Shown: positions 7,062 to 13,910, counted from the first letter of the stretch. The stretch is 15,475 nt of DNA from Candidatus Bathyarchaeota archaeon (GCA_026014905.1 JAOZHK010000038.1:1-15475), one strand, 5' to 3'. Program-made: numbers and translations. Notes: a model not told the origin generated them from the letters alone.

Positions 7062-8852
7062 TCAGCCAACTCCATTTAACGGTTCAAGTACTGGGATCAC
7101 GAATTCTAATCCCAGTTCTCTAAGTAACTCACGAGGCGGTACACCTTCTTCTGTAAGCTGAAGCATAACTACATAATAGCTTTTCAGAGCCTGATTGAAC
7201 CACTCCCGGTCCAAGACATATGTTTCTCCATATTTGTTGGTTATGGGTAGGTTAAATGCACGGTCAGGAATAGTATTGTCGGTCGAAGGGTTATATCCTT
7301 CACGTAAACTGAAACATCGTTCAAACATGAAGTTACGAAGAGCGATTATCTTCAGATCTTCGAGGGTGAGGTTCCACCCGCACGCTGCATTCAGATATTG
7401 GCGCGCGCATTCATTTATAGATCCCCAGATTTCTCGAGCCGGAATCGCAGTAAAGTTGCAAATTGTTGCGGATTCAGTTATTTGGGCATCAAATCCAGTT
7501 CCCATTCTTGCACCAGTATGGCTGGAAGCATAGGATAGTGCATGATCAGGGAGTCCTCGTAGATCATATGTTGCACATGAGCACCCATGAACTTGCCATG
7601 CATATTGTTCACAGTTTTGTCCAATGTGTGGGATTGCGTATTTATATCCATCCGCAAGGATGGCGCCTAGATCTTCGCGATAGGCGATTTTTTTGAGTAA
7701 AGCACAGGTTGCTTCTACATTTCCCCAGGAGAGATCGATACCTCCAAGGTCCTGCTGGGTAATGATTTCCCGATCGTAGAGTTCCATAGTCCACGCGATG
7801 AGGCCACCCACCTCTTCACCATCCATCCCTAACTCTTCGAGGAGAGGGACGATATATGTCATGTCTTCATAGCCGACCAGGATATTGGCGTTGAAGCATC
7901 CTGCGTTATCATGTCGGAACTCACCAACCACTGGACCCCATTTTGAATTGGGATTAAAGAATGGGACAAAGCACGCAGTTGCGCATCCGGGGCATCCATC
8001 CGTCCAAATATGATACTTCATTTCATGTTCGAGATAATTGCTCTGAGAGCAGATTTCATGCCATCCAAGTTGGTTATTCTTGATCCCTTCCCAGCCCAAC
8101 TGATATAACGTGGGCATTGAGGTAGTATGCCCAAAACGACGTTCACGATATCGATGAGTCGCTGTCGCTGGATGGTTTAAATAGTGAGTGAATATCTCCC
8201 AAACCCGATGATGATCATGATATTCGGGTCCTCGTGTACCACGAACTGCGATGGCTTTTAACTTTTTCGCGCCCATAACTGCGCCGCAGCCCCATTTAGA
8301 TCCACTGTGAATCCATTCAGTACTGATATTCGCGTATCGTACTAGGTTTTCGCCAGCTGGGCCAATAGTGGCAACACCAAAGCATTCATTCGTTTCTTTC
8401 TGCAGTTCGTTCCGAAGCGCATACTCAGTTTTTTGCTTCCAGGCGCCCCACAGATCCGTGGCATCTCTAATTTGAACATCGTCATCCCAGATATAGAGGT
8501 AGACTGGATGACTTGCTTGGCCTCGGATTAAAATACCAGCTTTATATCCTGCATAAATAACTTCTCTCCCGAAGTAACCCGACATGGTGGAGCGTCCTTT
8601 CCATCCTGTGAGCGGCGATTTAAAGCTGAATACCGTTTTATCTCCAACAAGTCCGGTGATTGGTCCAACGCCTACATGTAATATATTATCAGGGCCAAGA
8701 GGATCTGTACCGGGAGGTATGAGGTCCCAGCAAAGTTTGGTTGCGAGTCCGCGTCCACCGAGGTATCGAGTTACGTCTTCGGAGGCATTGGTGATTCGAG
8801 TGGTTTCGTGGGTTAAGTCAATTTCAAGCATTAACATGGGGGATTCTCCCAT
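7062..8852 (-). CDS. aor: Aldehyde ferredoxin oxidoreductase, tungsten-pterin subunit
   Basis: This 596-residue enzyme oxidises aldehydes to carboxylic acids, passing electrons to ferredoxin. The N-terminus has LEIDLT and YLGGRGLATKL. The phosphate/pterin-binding stretch KWGCGAVMGAKKLKAIAVRG is at about 187. The [4Fe-4S] ligands C287-x2-C290-x3-C294 (DGCPGCATAC) fall almost exactly at the spacing known from Pyrococcus AOR, with a distal candidate C465 (ATICNF). The frame is open further upstream to 8942, but that would overlap the ferredoxin gene by 85 bases. ATG 8852 lies five bases after the ferredoxin stop with GGTGA overlapping that stop; ATG 8837 with GGGAG eight bases upstream is the alternative. 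Translational coupling with the ferredoxin is expected. A Cys replaces the usual Gly in the GGxGAVMG stretch. AOR family membership is certain; aldehyde range is unknown. Confidence 0.93.
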   Translation of the reverse strand: MGESPMLMLEIDLTHETTRITNASEDVTRYLGGRGLATKLCWDLIPPGTDPLGPDNILHVGVGPITGLVGDKTVFSFKSPLTGWKGRSTMSGYFGREVIYAGYKAGILIRGQASHPVYLYIWDDDVQIRDATDLWGAWKQKTEYALRNELQKETNECFGVATIGPAGENLVRYANISTEWIHSGSKWGCGAVMGAKKLKAIAVRGTRGPEYHDHHRVWEIFTHYLNHPATATHRYRERRFGHTTSMPTLYQLGWEGIKNNQLGWHEICSQSNYLEHEMKYHIWTDGCPGCATACFVPFFNPNSKWGPVVGEFRHDNAGCFNANILVGYEDMTYIVPLLEELGMDGEEVGGLIAWTMELYDREIITQQDLGGIDLSWGNVEATCALLKKIAYREDLGAILADGYKYAIPHIGQNCEQYAWQVHGCSCATYDLRGLPDHALSYASSHTGARMGTGFDAQITESATICNFTAIPAREIWGSINECARQYLNAACGWNLTLEDLKIIALRNFMFERCFSLREGYNPSTDNTIPDRAFNLPITNKYGETYVLDREWFNQALKSYYVVMLQLTEEGVPPRELLRELGLEFVIPVLEPLNGVG

Positions 8853-8857
8853 TGTCC

Positions 8858-9496
8858 TCACCAGTATCCTACAATATCTTTTGTAAGTGGATGCAAGCGT
8901 TTTGCAATATGCTCTGCTTTCTCGTTTGGATGAATCCGCCAAAGGTGCGCGGTACTGACTAAGTATCGTCGGTCTCGAGCTGCGAGAAACTCAAGAGCAT
9001 TAGCGGGACATGCATCAACGCATCGTGGTTCCCGCTTTCCATTTTGTTCACATAGGTCGCACACTAGTGGGTACTTATAGAGCGATGGATGAAATCGTGG
9101 AATCTGAGCTGGGCAGGCGTCACGACACTTCCCACAGGTAAAGCCAATACAACGATCAGTATCGACCGTCATATGCTGTGACGTTTCATCATAAGATATT
9201 GCTGAAGGGGTGACGGGGCATGCTTTCTCACATTCCCGCTCTTTTGTTTCACACTGTACACAGACGCTTTGAACAGCTTTCGATAATGGTGTAAGGTACT
9301 TCACGATACGTATCCGTGAGAGCTCTCGGTGGATCTGCTGGAAATGAAACATCGCGCATGCCATCTCACAGATTCCGCAACCGACGCACAAGTCATCACG
9401 AGAGTGTATAAAAGCAGGGCCTTGAGGATATGGGAGTTTTTCACGCCCCCATCCTTCATTTTGAATATGATCTTTTTTTGCGTGGATATCACTCAA
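8858..9496 (-). CDS. Polyferredoxin-type electron-transfer subunit of AOR (four [4Fe-4S])
   Basis: This 212-residue HycB/AorA-type ferredoxin has sixteen cysteines in four groups: C37/40/43/47, C79/82/89/93, C116/121/124/128 and C146/149/159/163. This gives four [4Fe-4S] clusters forming a wire. It lies immediately upstream of the tungsten enzyme, so it should carry electrons between the AOR active site and soluble ferredoxin or another carrier. Similar subunits accompany AORs of the AorAB type and the BamB/BamC class II benzoyl-CoA reductases. The start is TTG 9496 with GGGAG nine bases upstream (9507-9511 on the plus strand). There is no signal peptide, so it is cytoplasmic. It is the first gene of a two-gene operon. 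Confidence 0.92.
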   Translation of the reverse strand: MSDIHAKKDHIQNEGWGREKLPYPQGPAFIHSRDDLCVGCGICEMACAMFHFQQIHRELSRIRIVKYLTPLSKAVQSVCVQCETKERECEKACPVTPSAISYDETSQHMTVDTDRCIGFTCGKCRDACPAQIPRFHPSLYKYPLVCDLCEQNGKREPRCVDACPANALEFLAARDRRYLVSTAHLWRIHPNEKAEHIAKRLHPLTKDIVGYW

Positions 9497-9540
9497 ATTG
9501 GAAGTCTCCCAATAAGCTAGCTATATATTATAAGATAATT

Positions 9541-9553
9541 CATCATATATCAA
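9541..9553 (-). promoter_or_regulatory. Possible TATA box of the ferredoxin-AOR operon
   Basis: The minus-strand sequence TTTTGATATATGATG gives a start point near 9521 and a 25-base leader that includes the GGGAG site. A second AT-rich box (TATAATATAT, about 9524-9534) lies too close to the start codon to leave room for the ribosome site. Confidence 0.35.
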
Positions 9554-9564
9554 AACTTACTTGC

Positions 9565-9656
9565 GAGGGATAATATCTTAACCAGAGAATGGAATTGTTT
9601 GGATTATGAAACAGGAAGGAACTGAATTTCTAAATGTCATGCCAGTTGCTAAAATC
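9565..9656 (+). pseudogene. Truncated 5' remnant of a third ThDP-enzyme gene
   Basis: Bases 9582-9656 match the start of the intact ThDP-enzyme gene at 10688-10762: 59 of 75 positions are identical by eye, including an unbroken 21-base block at codon positions KQEGTEF. The conceptual peptide PENGIVWIMKQEGTEFLNVM matches PENGIIRILKQEGTEFLSVM, 15 of 20. A GAGGG (9565-9569) aligns with the ribosome site of the intact gene. The start codon region is damaged (a TAA directly precedes the homologous frame), and homology stops after about 25 codons, shortly before a CG-alternating element at 9674. The frame then drifts open to TAA 9717-9719 without similarity. It is therefore a dead gene fragment, and evidence that the locus once had another copy or was rearranged. 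Confidence 0.75.
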
Positions 9657-9854
9657 ACTACCGCCGCAGCACATGCGCGCGTAAAGCCCGCCAGTGCTTA
9701 CCGCGCTCGAGTAAACTAATTCACGTTGTCGTTTCCGATCAGTATAAAATAAAGACGATGAACGCGCTTGATGGCTATCTCTCGATCTCAATAATGATAT
9801 AATCCTCTAAATCATTGAATCAGTTTAACATACCTAATTAGGAGGGAATAGCTT
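9657..9854. other. Gene-free spacer with two TATA-like boxes
   Basis: After the ThDP remnant this spacer holds a CG element (9674-9684), AGTATAAAATAAAG (about 9740-9752, a strong TATA-like box) and ATGATATAATCC (about 9792-9801). Either box could drive the flavoprotein gene that starts at 9855; the first would give a long leader of about 80 bases. I see no gene in it. Confidence 0.4.
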
Positions 9855-10407
9855 GTGAACTTGATCGTACTTCATGGAAGTCCTCGAAAACATGGGAACT
9901 CAGATACTCTCGCCGAATCCTTTCTTCGAGGGGTACAGATTGAAAAAAAAGCTACAACGCGCGCGCGTACATTTTTTCTTAAATGAATTGGACATCACAG
10001 CTTGTCAAGGGTGTTTGAAATGCAAAACGTCAATCGGTCATCGTTGCGTTATTAATGATGATATGCAAGTCATTTACGCTGGGTATACTGAGGCAGATAT
10101 AATCGTGTGGGCAAGTCCGATGTATTGGGGCTATCTTACAGCGCAACTGAAAACAGTGTTGGATCGAATGGAAGCTTTGGCTTGGGAGCAGTTTTATAAT
10201 AAAACCTTCGTTGTATTGCTTACGTATCGTCACCACTATGAATCTGCTGCAGCTTTTTTCGAGCGCATTGCCCCACATTTTAACATTTCATTACATCTAC
10301 TTTCATGTTGCACCTATGATAAAACAAGTGGAAACGATATTCTACCAGTGAAATCGATAAGGGAATCATATGACTTAGGAGTCAATTTGGGGCGCCAAAA
10401 TCACTAA
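9855..10407 (+). CDS. Iron-sulfur flavoprotein (FMN reductase fold), frameshifted
   Basis: The gene starts at GTG 9855 (GGAGG at 9841-9845) with VNLIVLHGSPRKHGNSDTL, the FMN phosphate loop of NADPH-dependent FMN reductase/flavodoxin-fold proteins. That frame ends at TGA 9984-9986. The rest of the protein (FFLNELDITACQGCLKCK, then DDMQVIYAGYTEADIIVWAS, SPMYWG, AQLKTVLDR) is in the +1 frame to TAA 10405-10407. Removing one A from the A8 run (9943-9950) restores a single 183-residue protein of normal length. The cysteines follow CX2CX2CX7C, the compact motif of the iron-sulfur flavoprotein (Isf) family, so it should hold FMN and a [4Fe-4S] cluster and transfer electrons. The open frame from ATG 9874 begins mid-sequence in the wrong frame for the N-terminus. 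Pseudogene, assembly error and recoding are all possible. Confidence 0.75.
9957..9969. repeat. CG-alternating palindrome inside the flavoprotein gene
   Basis: ACGCGCGCGCGTA, five CG repeats, lies seven bases after the A8 run at which the reading frame breaks. It belongs to the same family as the intergenic elements but here lies in coding sequence. Confidence 0.6.
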
Positions 10408-10597
10408 AAATAAACTAGTTAGTTACCTTTCACGAGGTGATGGCGTGACCGCGCGCGCGCACCAAATGCTTCGCACGTCCTCGCGCTCCATACATGCAGT
10501 AATAGCAGGGCCTAAACTGCTTAGGGTCACGGACCTCAAGGCACCAGGCTTCTGGCTTCCACCCGCGCACAGGGCACCAAATGATGTATTTTATCCA

Positions 10598-10614
10598 TCA
10601 CAATACGCGCGCGT
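10598..10614. repeat. 17-base CG-containing repeat, left copy flanking TPP2
   Basis: TCACAATACGCGCGCGT, identical to 12402-12418 and in the same orientation. Its core TACGCGCGCGTA (10604-10615) is a perfect 12-base palindrome. It lies about 20 bases upstream of the TPP2 TATA box. Confidence 0.7.
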
Positions 10615-10631
10615 AACTGACTCGCAATTCA

Positions 10632-10639
10632 TTTATAAG
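10632..10639 (+). promoter_or_regulatory. TATA box of TPP2
   Basis: TTTATAAG, a near-consensus archaeal TATA box, predicts a start point near 10661 and a leader of about 21 bases. The leader contains GGAGG (10669-10673), eight bases before the TTG at 10682. The promoter thus independently supports the shorter start of TPP2. Confidence 0.65.
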
Positions 10640-10681
10640 GATCTGCTCGTTGTCCTTCTCACCATATTGGAGGAACAATTC

Positions 10682-12346
10682 TTGAAACCAGAGAATGGAA
10701 TTATACGCATTCTAAAACAGGAAGGAACTGAATTTTTGAGTGTGATGCCTGTAGGCAACATGGTGAACCCTGCTCACGAAGAAGATCTCCGCATTATCAT
10801 GATGCGGAATGAGCGTTTTGCGGTAGCCCTTGCAGACGGCTACTCACGGGCCTCAAACGGTAAAAAAATTGGAGTTTTTAACGTTCAAGGCGGGACTTTT
10901 CCCGTCGGATCGGAGATCGCATTCGGGGCCGTTGCGCAAGCGATGGAAGACAGTTCACCCATTCTAGGGTTAATGAACGGCCCCCCGCTTAGCCAACTTG
11001 GGCATAACCGGTTTGACATTACTGGACTATACGGCGGAATCACGAAGTGGGCCGCATATGTATCCGAAAGCAATCGAATCCCCGAGTTCATGCGACGCGC
11101 GTTCACCTACCTGCGAACCGGCCGACGGGGACCCGTCATCTTAAACACCGCGAGCAGTCGGGGTCCCGCTGTCAACTGGGGCGAGTACGACGAGACCGAG
11201 TTCCCGTACCTGCCCGTCAAAGGGTGGAAGTACCCCGGCGATCCCCGCGATGTCGAAGTCGCGGTTCGAGCACTACTCGCCGCGAAAAAGCCAATTATCT
11301 ATGCCGGACAGGGCATCTTCTATGGGGACGCCTGTGAGGAACTCCGCGAGTTTGCAGAACTCGTTCAAGCACCTGTCTTGCAGTCGCTTTTAGCATACAG
11401 TGTCCTCTCTGCGAAGCATCCCCTGGACATTGGCGTCAGGGGCATCCCTGCAGAACACTTCCTCGGCAACGCAGACCTCGTATTCGGCATCGGGGAGAGC
11501 CTTGCACCAGGCGATTTCAAACATCATTTCAGTGGTAAAGGCAAGGTCATCGTCCAGTGTGACATCGACGAACGGGACATTAACACGCGGTACCTCGTTG
11601 ACCACGCGGTCATTGGCGACGCCAAACTCGTGCTACAGCAAATGATCGCGGAGGTGCGGAAACAGGCAGGATCTCACGGCAAGCAAAAGAAGGACGCGCT
11701 CGTCAACAAGATAAAGAGCTTAAAAGACCAGACAGCGCAGAAGTATCAGGACGCCATTGAATCCACCGAGAAACCCATCAATCCCTACCGGGTCTACGTG
11801 GAACTAATGCACACCCTTGACCGGATGAATTCGACGGTCACTCATGACGCAGGCAACACGCGGGACCAAATGAGCACCATCTACGAACCCCTCATCCCAC
11901 GCGGCTTCATCGGCTGGGGGAACTGCAGCAGTTTAGGCTTCACCCTAGGTGCCGCGATGGGCGCGAAGCTCGCTTACCCCGAGCGGCAGGTCGTTGACGT
12001 CACAGGCGACGCAGGCATAATGTATCAAATCGGTAACTTTGAAGCCGTCGTCCGAGAGCAAGTGGCGATCCTCATCATCCACATTAACAATTCCGGCTTC
12101 GCAGGCTATGGTCCAGGGTTCTGGGGTGCAGGACACCATCCACCCACCAGCGACGTCACACCGTCAAGCACCCTCAGCACTGCGAAGATGGTGGAAGGAC
12201 TCGGTATGTACAGTGAACGAGTAGACGAGCCCGACGAGGTCACCCCAGCAATTAAACGCGCGCTCAAGGTCACGCAGTCAGGAAAGCCCGCCCTCCTCGA
12301 AATGATCACCCTCAAATACCCCATTATGGCCAGATTTATGCGCTAG
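10682..12346 (+). CDS. ThDP-dependent enzyme, acetolactate synthase-like (TPP2)
   Basis: This 554-residue paralogue of the enzyme at 459-2153 has the same three domains. The catalytic Glu is E44 (RNERFAVALADGYSR). The central domain has PIIYAGQGIFYGDA and IPAEHFLGNADLVFGIG. The ThDP/Mg motif is GDA 442-444 to NN 469-470. The reaction is 2-oxo acid decarboxylation or carboligation, substrate unknown. The frame is open back to GTG 10445, but TTG 10682 is the right start: GGAGG precedes it by eight bases, a TATA box lies at 10632, and alignment with TPP1 begins here. By hand count the first line (10681-10740) is about 35% GC, while 11101-11220 is 63-65%, far above neighbours. The gene may be chimeric or partly acquired. 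Identical 17-base repeats flank it. T6 at 12379-12384 follows. Confidence 0.88.
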   Translation: MKPENGIIRILKQEGTEFLSVMPVGNMVNPAHEEDLRIIMMRNERFAVALADGYSRASNGKKIGVFNVQGGTFPVGSEIAFGAVAQAMEDSSPILGLMNGPPLSQLGHNRFDITGLYGGITKWAAYVSESNRIPEFMRRAFTYLRTGRRGPVILNTASSRGPAVNWGEYDETEFPYLPVKGWKYPGDPRDVEVAVRALLAAKKPIIYAGQGIFYGDACEELREFAELVQAPVLQSLLAYSVLSAKHPLDIGVRGIPAEHFLGNADLVFGIGESLAPGDFKHHFSGKGKVIVQCDIDERDINTRYLVDHAVIGDAKLVLQQMIAEVRKQAGSHGKQKKDALVNKIKSLKDQTAQKYQDAIESTEKPINPYRVYVELMHTLDRMNSTVTHDAGNTRDQMSTIYEPLIPRGFIGWGNCSSLGFTLGAAMGAKLAYPERQVVDVTGDAGIMYQIGNFEAVVREQVAILIIHINNSGFAGYGPGFWGAGHHPPTSDVTPSSTLSTAKMVEGLGMYSERVDEPDEVTPAIKRALKVTQSGKPALLEMITLKYPIMARFMR

Positions 12347-12371
12347 TCAGGTAGCTAGCAAGCTCCTTTAT

Positions 12372-12390
12372 CCTCCCCTTTTTTATTTCT
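12372..12390 (+). terminator. Pyrimidine tract terminator after TPP2
   Basis: The tract CCTCCCC followed by TTTTTTATTTCT lies about 30 bases after the TPP2 stop. It is similar in make-up to the tract after TPP1. Confidence 0.5.
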
Positions 12391-12401
12391 AAACGGACCG
12401 T

Positions 12402-12418
12402 TCACAATACGCGCGCGT
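12402..12418. repeat. 17-base CG-containing repeat, right copy flanking TPP2
   Basis: TCACAATACGCGCGCGT, an exact direct copy of 10598-10614, lies in the convergent gap between TPP2 and the PurF homologue. Unlike the other members of this family it is not next to a recognisable promoter. Confidence 0.7.
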
Positions 12419-12455
12419 CTGCTTGGCAGCTGTGAGGAAAAAGGACTGCTGGACG

Positions 12456-13868
12456 TCAAAGATTGCGAGTTGTAAGTGGATTTTTTCCACTAATACAGTA
12501 GGTGCAGATTTTACCAGGTAATCCTATTGCTTTCACGATGTTTTCTTCGGAATTATACCTGACGTTATTGATGGAGGGGAGGTTCTTTGCAACCAATGCA
12601 CCGATCTCCTCGAGGCTTTTTCCTTTAAATGGCTGTGCAGTTAGAGGTTTATCTGGGGGATCGCTGAAGCATGGGTAGAATATTGGTGCATAGCTGACCA
12701 GAAAATCGACTTCTTTTGCGCCGGCTTGAATGAGGTTCTTTGCTACGGATTCGCTTACGGTGCCTCGAACGATGCTGTCGTCGGTGATCACGACTTTTTT
12801 GTCTTGAACTGAAGCTCTGATAATGTTGTGTTTGATATCACTGGCAGTCCGCCGGAAGTCTGGATCATCAATAATGTATGTGCGCCCTAAATATGGGTTT
12901 TTGATAACCCCTTCATCAGCGGGTAACCCCAACGATTCAGCGACACCTGTACATACAGATCGTCCCGAATCGGGGACAGGAATCACAACTAGGTTTTTAG
13001 CTCGATTATCATGGATCCCATAGACCTGTATCAAGTTATGTGTGTCAACCAGCGCGTGACCTAACCGTTTTCTTGCTTTATGAACTGGCGTCCCCTCTAT
13101 AACTGAGTCAGGACGACCAAAATACACCCATTCAAAAACACAGGTCGCAGGGGATGGTTGGAGTACCTGCATCTCAGTGTATCCCTTGTCATCGACCACG
13201 ATTAGGGACCCGGGGACGATATCTTTTCGCATCGAAAAACGTTCGCCCATATTTTCTAAAACATCTAACGGCGCGGATTCAGAGGCGATATAGACGCTTT
13301 CATCGTTTTTTGCAATGTATAGAGGTCTTACTCCTCTTGCATCACGACATGCTAGGAGTATACTTTTGTCATTTAGTTTATCTCTAACAGCCATTACGAG
13401 ACTATAATAACTGTTTTGATGTTGCGTCATTGAATTGACAACGGCGTTTGTCAAATCCACTCCCTGCATGAGGTAATTAACAAGCGTATCTCTGAATATC
13501 TCTTCATTGAGTTTTTCGCCTTTTTCTGGGAAAAAGCCATCAATAACTAGTGAAAACTCGTATTGATCTGAATTTTGACTCACAATAGGCGCGATGCCGT
13601 TATCAGTATTTTCCCCTGATGCACATCCGATGAATACATAATCATCTGGATGAATGAAGGCTGTGTATTTATCGTCAAATACATGTGAAACAAGCCCTTT
13701 GTCTTTCCACGTTCTCAATGAACGGTGGCCTGCCACAGTTAGTCCCGCACTTTCTTGCCCGCGATGTTGTATGCCATATAACAAGTATAAGCTCTGTTGG
13801 GCTGCTTTCCTGTGTGAGAAAACGCCGATCACACCTTGCATGACATTGCTAAGTACTGCTTGTATCAT
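12456..13868 (-). CDS. PurF homologue with degenerate glutaminase domain
   Basis: This 470-residue homologue of glutamine PRPP amidotransferase (first step of purine synthesis) has an intact-looking phosphoribosyltransferase half. It shows FGRPDSVIEG, VIPVPDSG, flap NPYLGRTYI (324-332) and PRPP loop VVITDDSIVRGT (359-370). Cysteines C243, C400, C455 and C458 match the four [4Fe-4S] ligands of the Bacillus-type enzyme. The Ntn glutaminase half keeps the fold marker GIQHRGQESAG (32-42). However, the nucleophile Cys is Gln (MQGVIGVFS, Q11), the GHxRYSTxG motif is replaced by GCASGENTDNG (81-91), and the AHNG motif by VIDG (108-111). It should not hydrolyse glutamine. It may use ammonia, pair with another glutaminase, or have another role. 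Start ATG 13868 has no ribosome site; ATG 13841 is an alternative. TATA-like sequence at 13911-13924. Confidence 0.88.
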   Translation of the reverse strand: MIQAVLSNVMQGVIGVFSHRKAAQQSLYLLYGIQHRGQESAGLTVAGHRSLRTWKDKGLVSHVFDDKYTAFIHPDDYVFIGCASGENTDNGIAPIVSQNSDQYEFSLVIDGFFPEKGEKLNEEIFRDTLVNYLMQGVDLTNAVVNSMTQHQNSYYSLVMAVRDKLNDKSILLACRDARGVRPLYIAKNDESVYIASESAPLDVLENMGERFSMRKDIVPGSLIVVDDKGYTEMQVLQPSPATCVFEWVYFGRPDSVIEGTPVHKARKRLGHALVDTHNLIQVYGIHDNRAKNLVVIPVPDSGRSVCTGVAESLGLPADEGVIKNPYLGRTYIIDDPDFRRTASDIKHNIIRASVQDKKVVITDDSIVRGTVSESVAKNLIQAGAKEVDFLVSYAPIFYPCFSDPPDKPLTAQPFKGKSLEEIGALVAKNLPSINNVRYNSEENIVKAIGLPGKICTYCISGKNPLTTRNL

Positions 13869-13910
13869 AAAAAGGCAACGAATCTGGCTAGCTTACGCTA
13901 AGAGTTCATC

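Larger units (their letters stand above)
10408..10681. other. Spacer upstream of TPP2: hairpins, CG elements, no gene
   Basis: A frame in phase with TPP2 is open from GTG 10445, preceded by AGGTGAT (10434-10440), but its translation has no counterpart in the TPP1 protein. The TATA box at 10632-10639 lies inside it, so it is unlikely to be coding. The spacer contains two CG elements (10450-10460 and 10604-10615), a 10-base direct repeat GCACCAAATG (10459 and about 10571), and two small hairpins (10511-10525, stem CCTAA/TTAGG; 10544-10555, stem CCAG/CTGG). A structured leader or small RNA is possible; no known riboswitch class was recognised. Confidence 0.4.

Noticed and set aside
8853..8942. 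Upstream extension of AOR to 8942
   Set aside because: It would overlap the conserved end of the ferredoxin gene by 85 bases and does not resemble an AOR N-terminus.
9874..10407. Treating the frame from ATG 9874 as a complete intact gene
   Set aside because: Its first ~20 residues lack the flavin loop, which is present in the other frame directly behind a GGAGG site; it is the second half of a frameshifted gene.
10445..10681. Long N-terminal extension of TPP2 (79 extra codons from GTG 10445, preceded by AGGTGAT)
   Set aside because: It contains the TATA box at 10632 and the start-site region, has no counterpart in TPP1, and the TTG at 10682 has a better ribosome site and matches the paralogue start.
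10408..10681. ThDP riboswitch or other known riboswitch ahead of TPP2
   Set aside because: I looked for THI-box core sequences and found none; only short isolated hairpins are present.
11047..11337. Overlapping open frames inside TPP2 (for example the 96-codon plus-strand frame) and on the opposite strand
   Set aside because: They arise from the GC-rich codon use of TPP2, have no ribosome site and show no family motifs.
10598..12418. Calling the 17-base repeats integrase attachment sites
   Set aside because: No integrase, transposase or tRNA end is associated, and the motif belongs to a wider family in the window.
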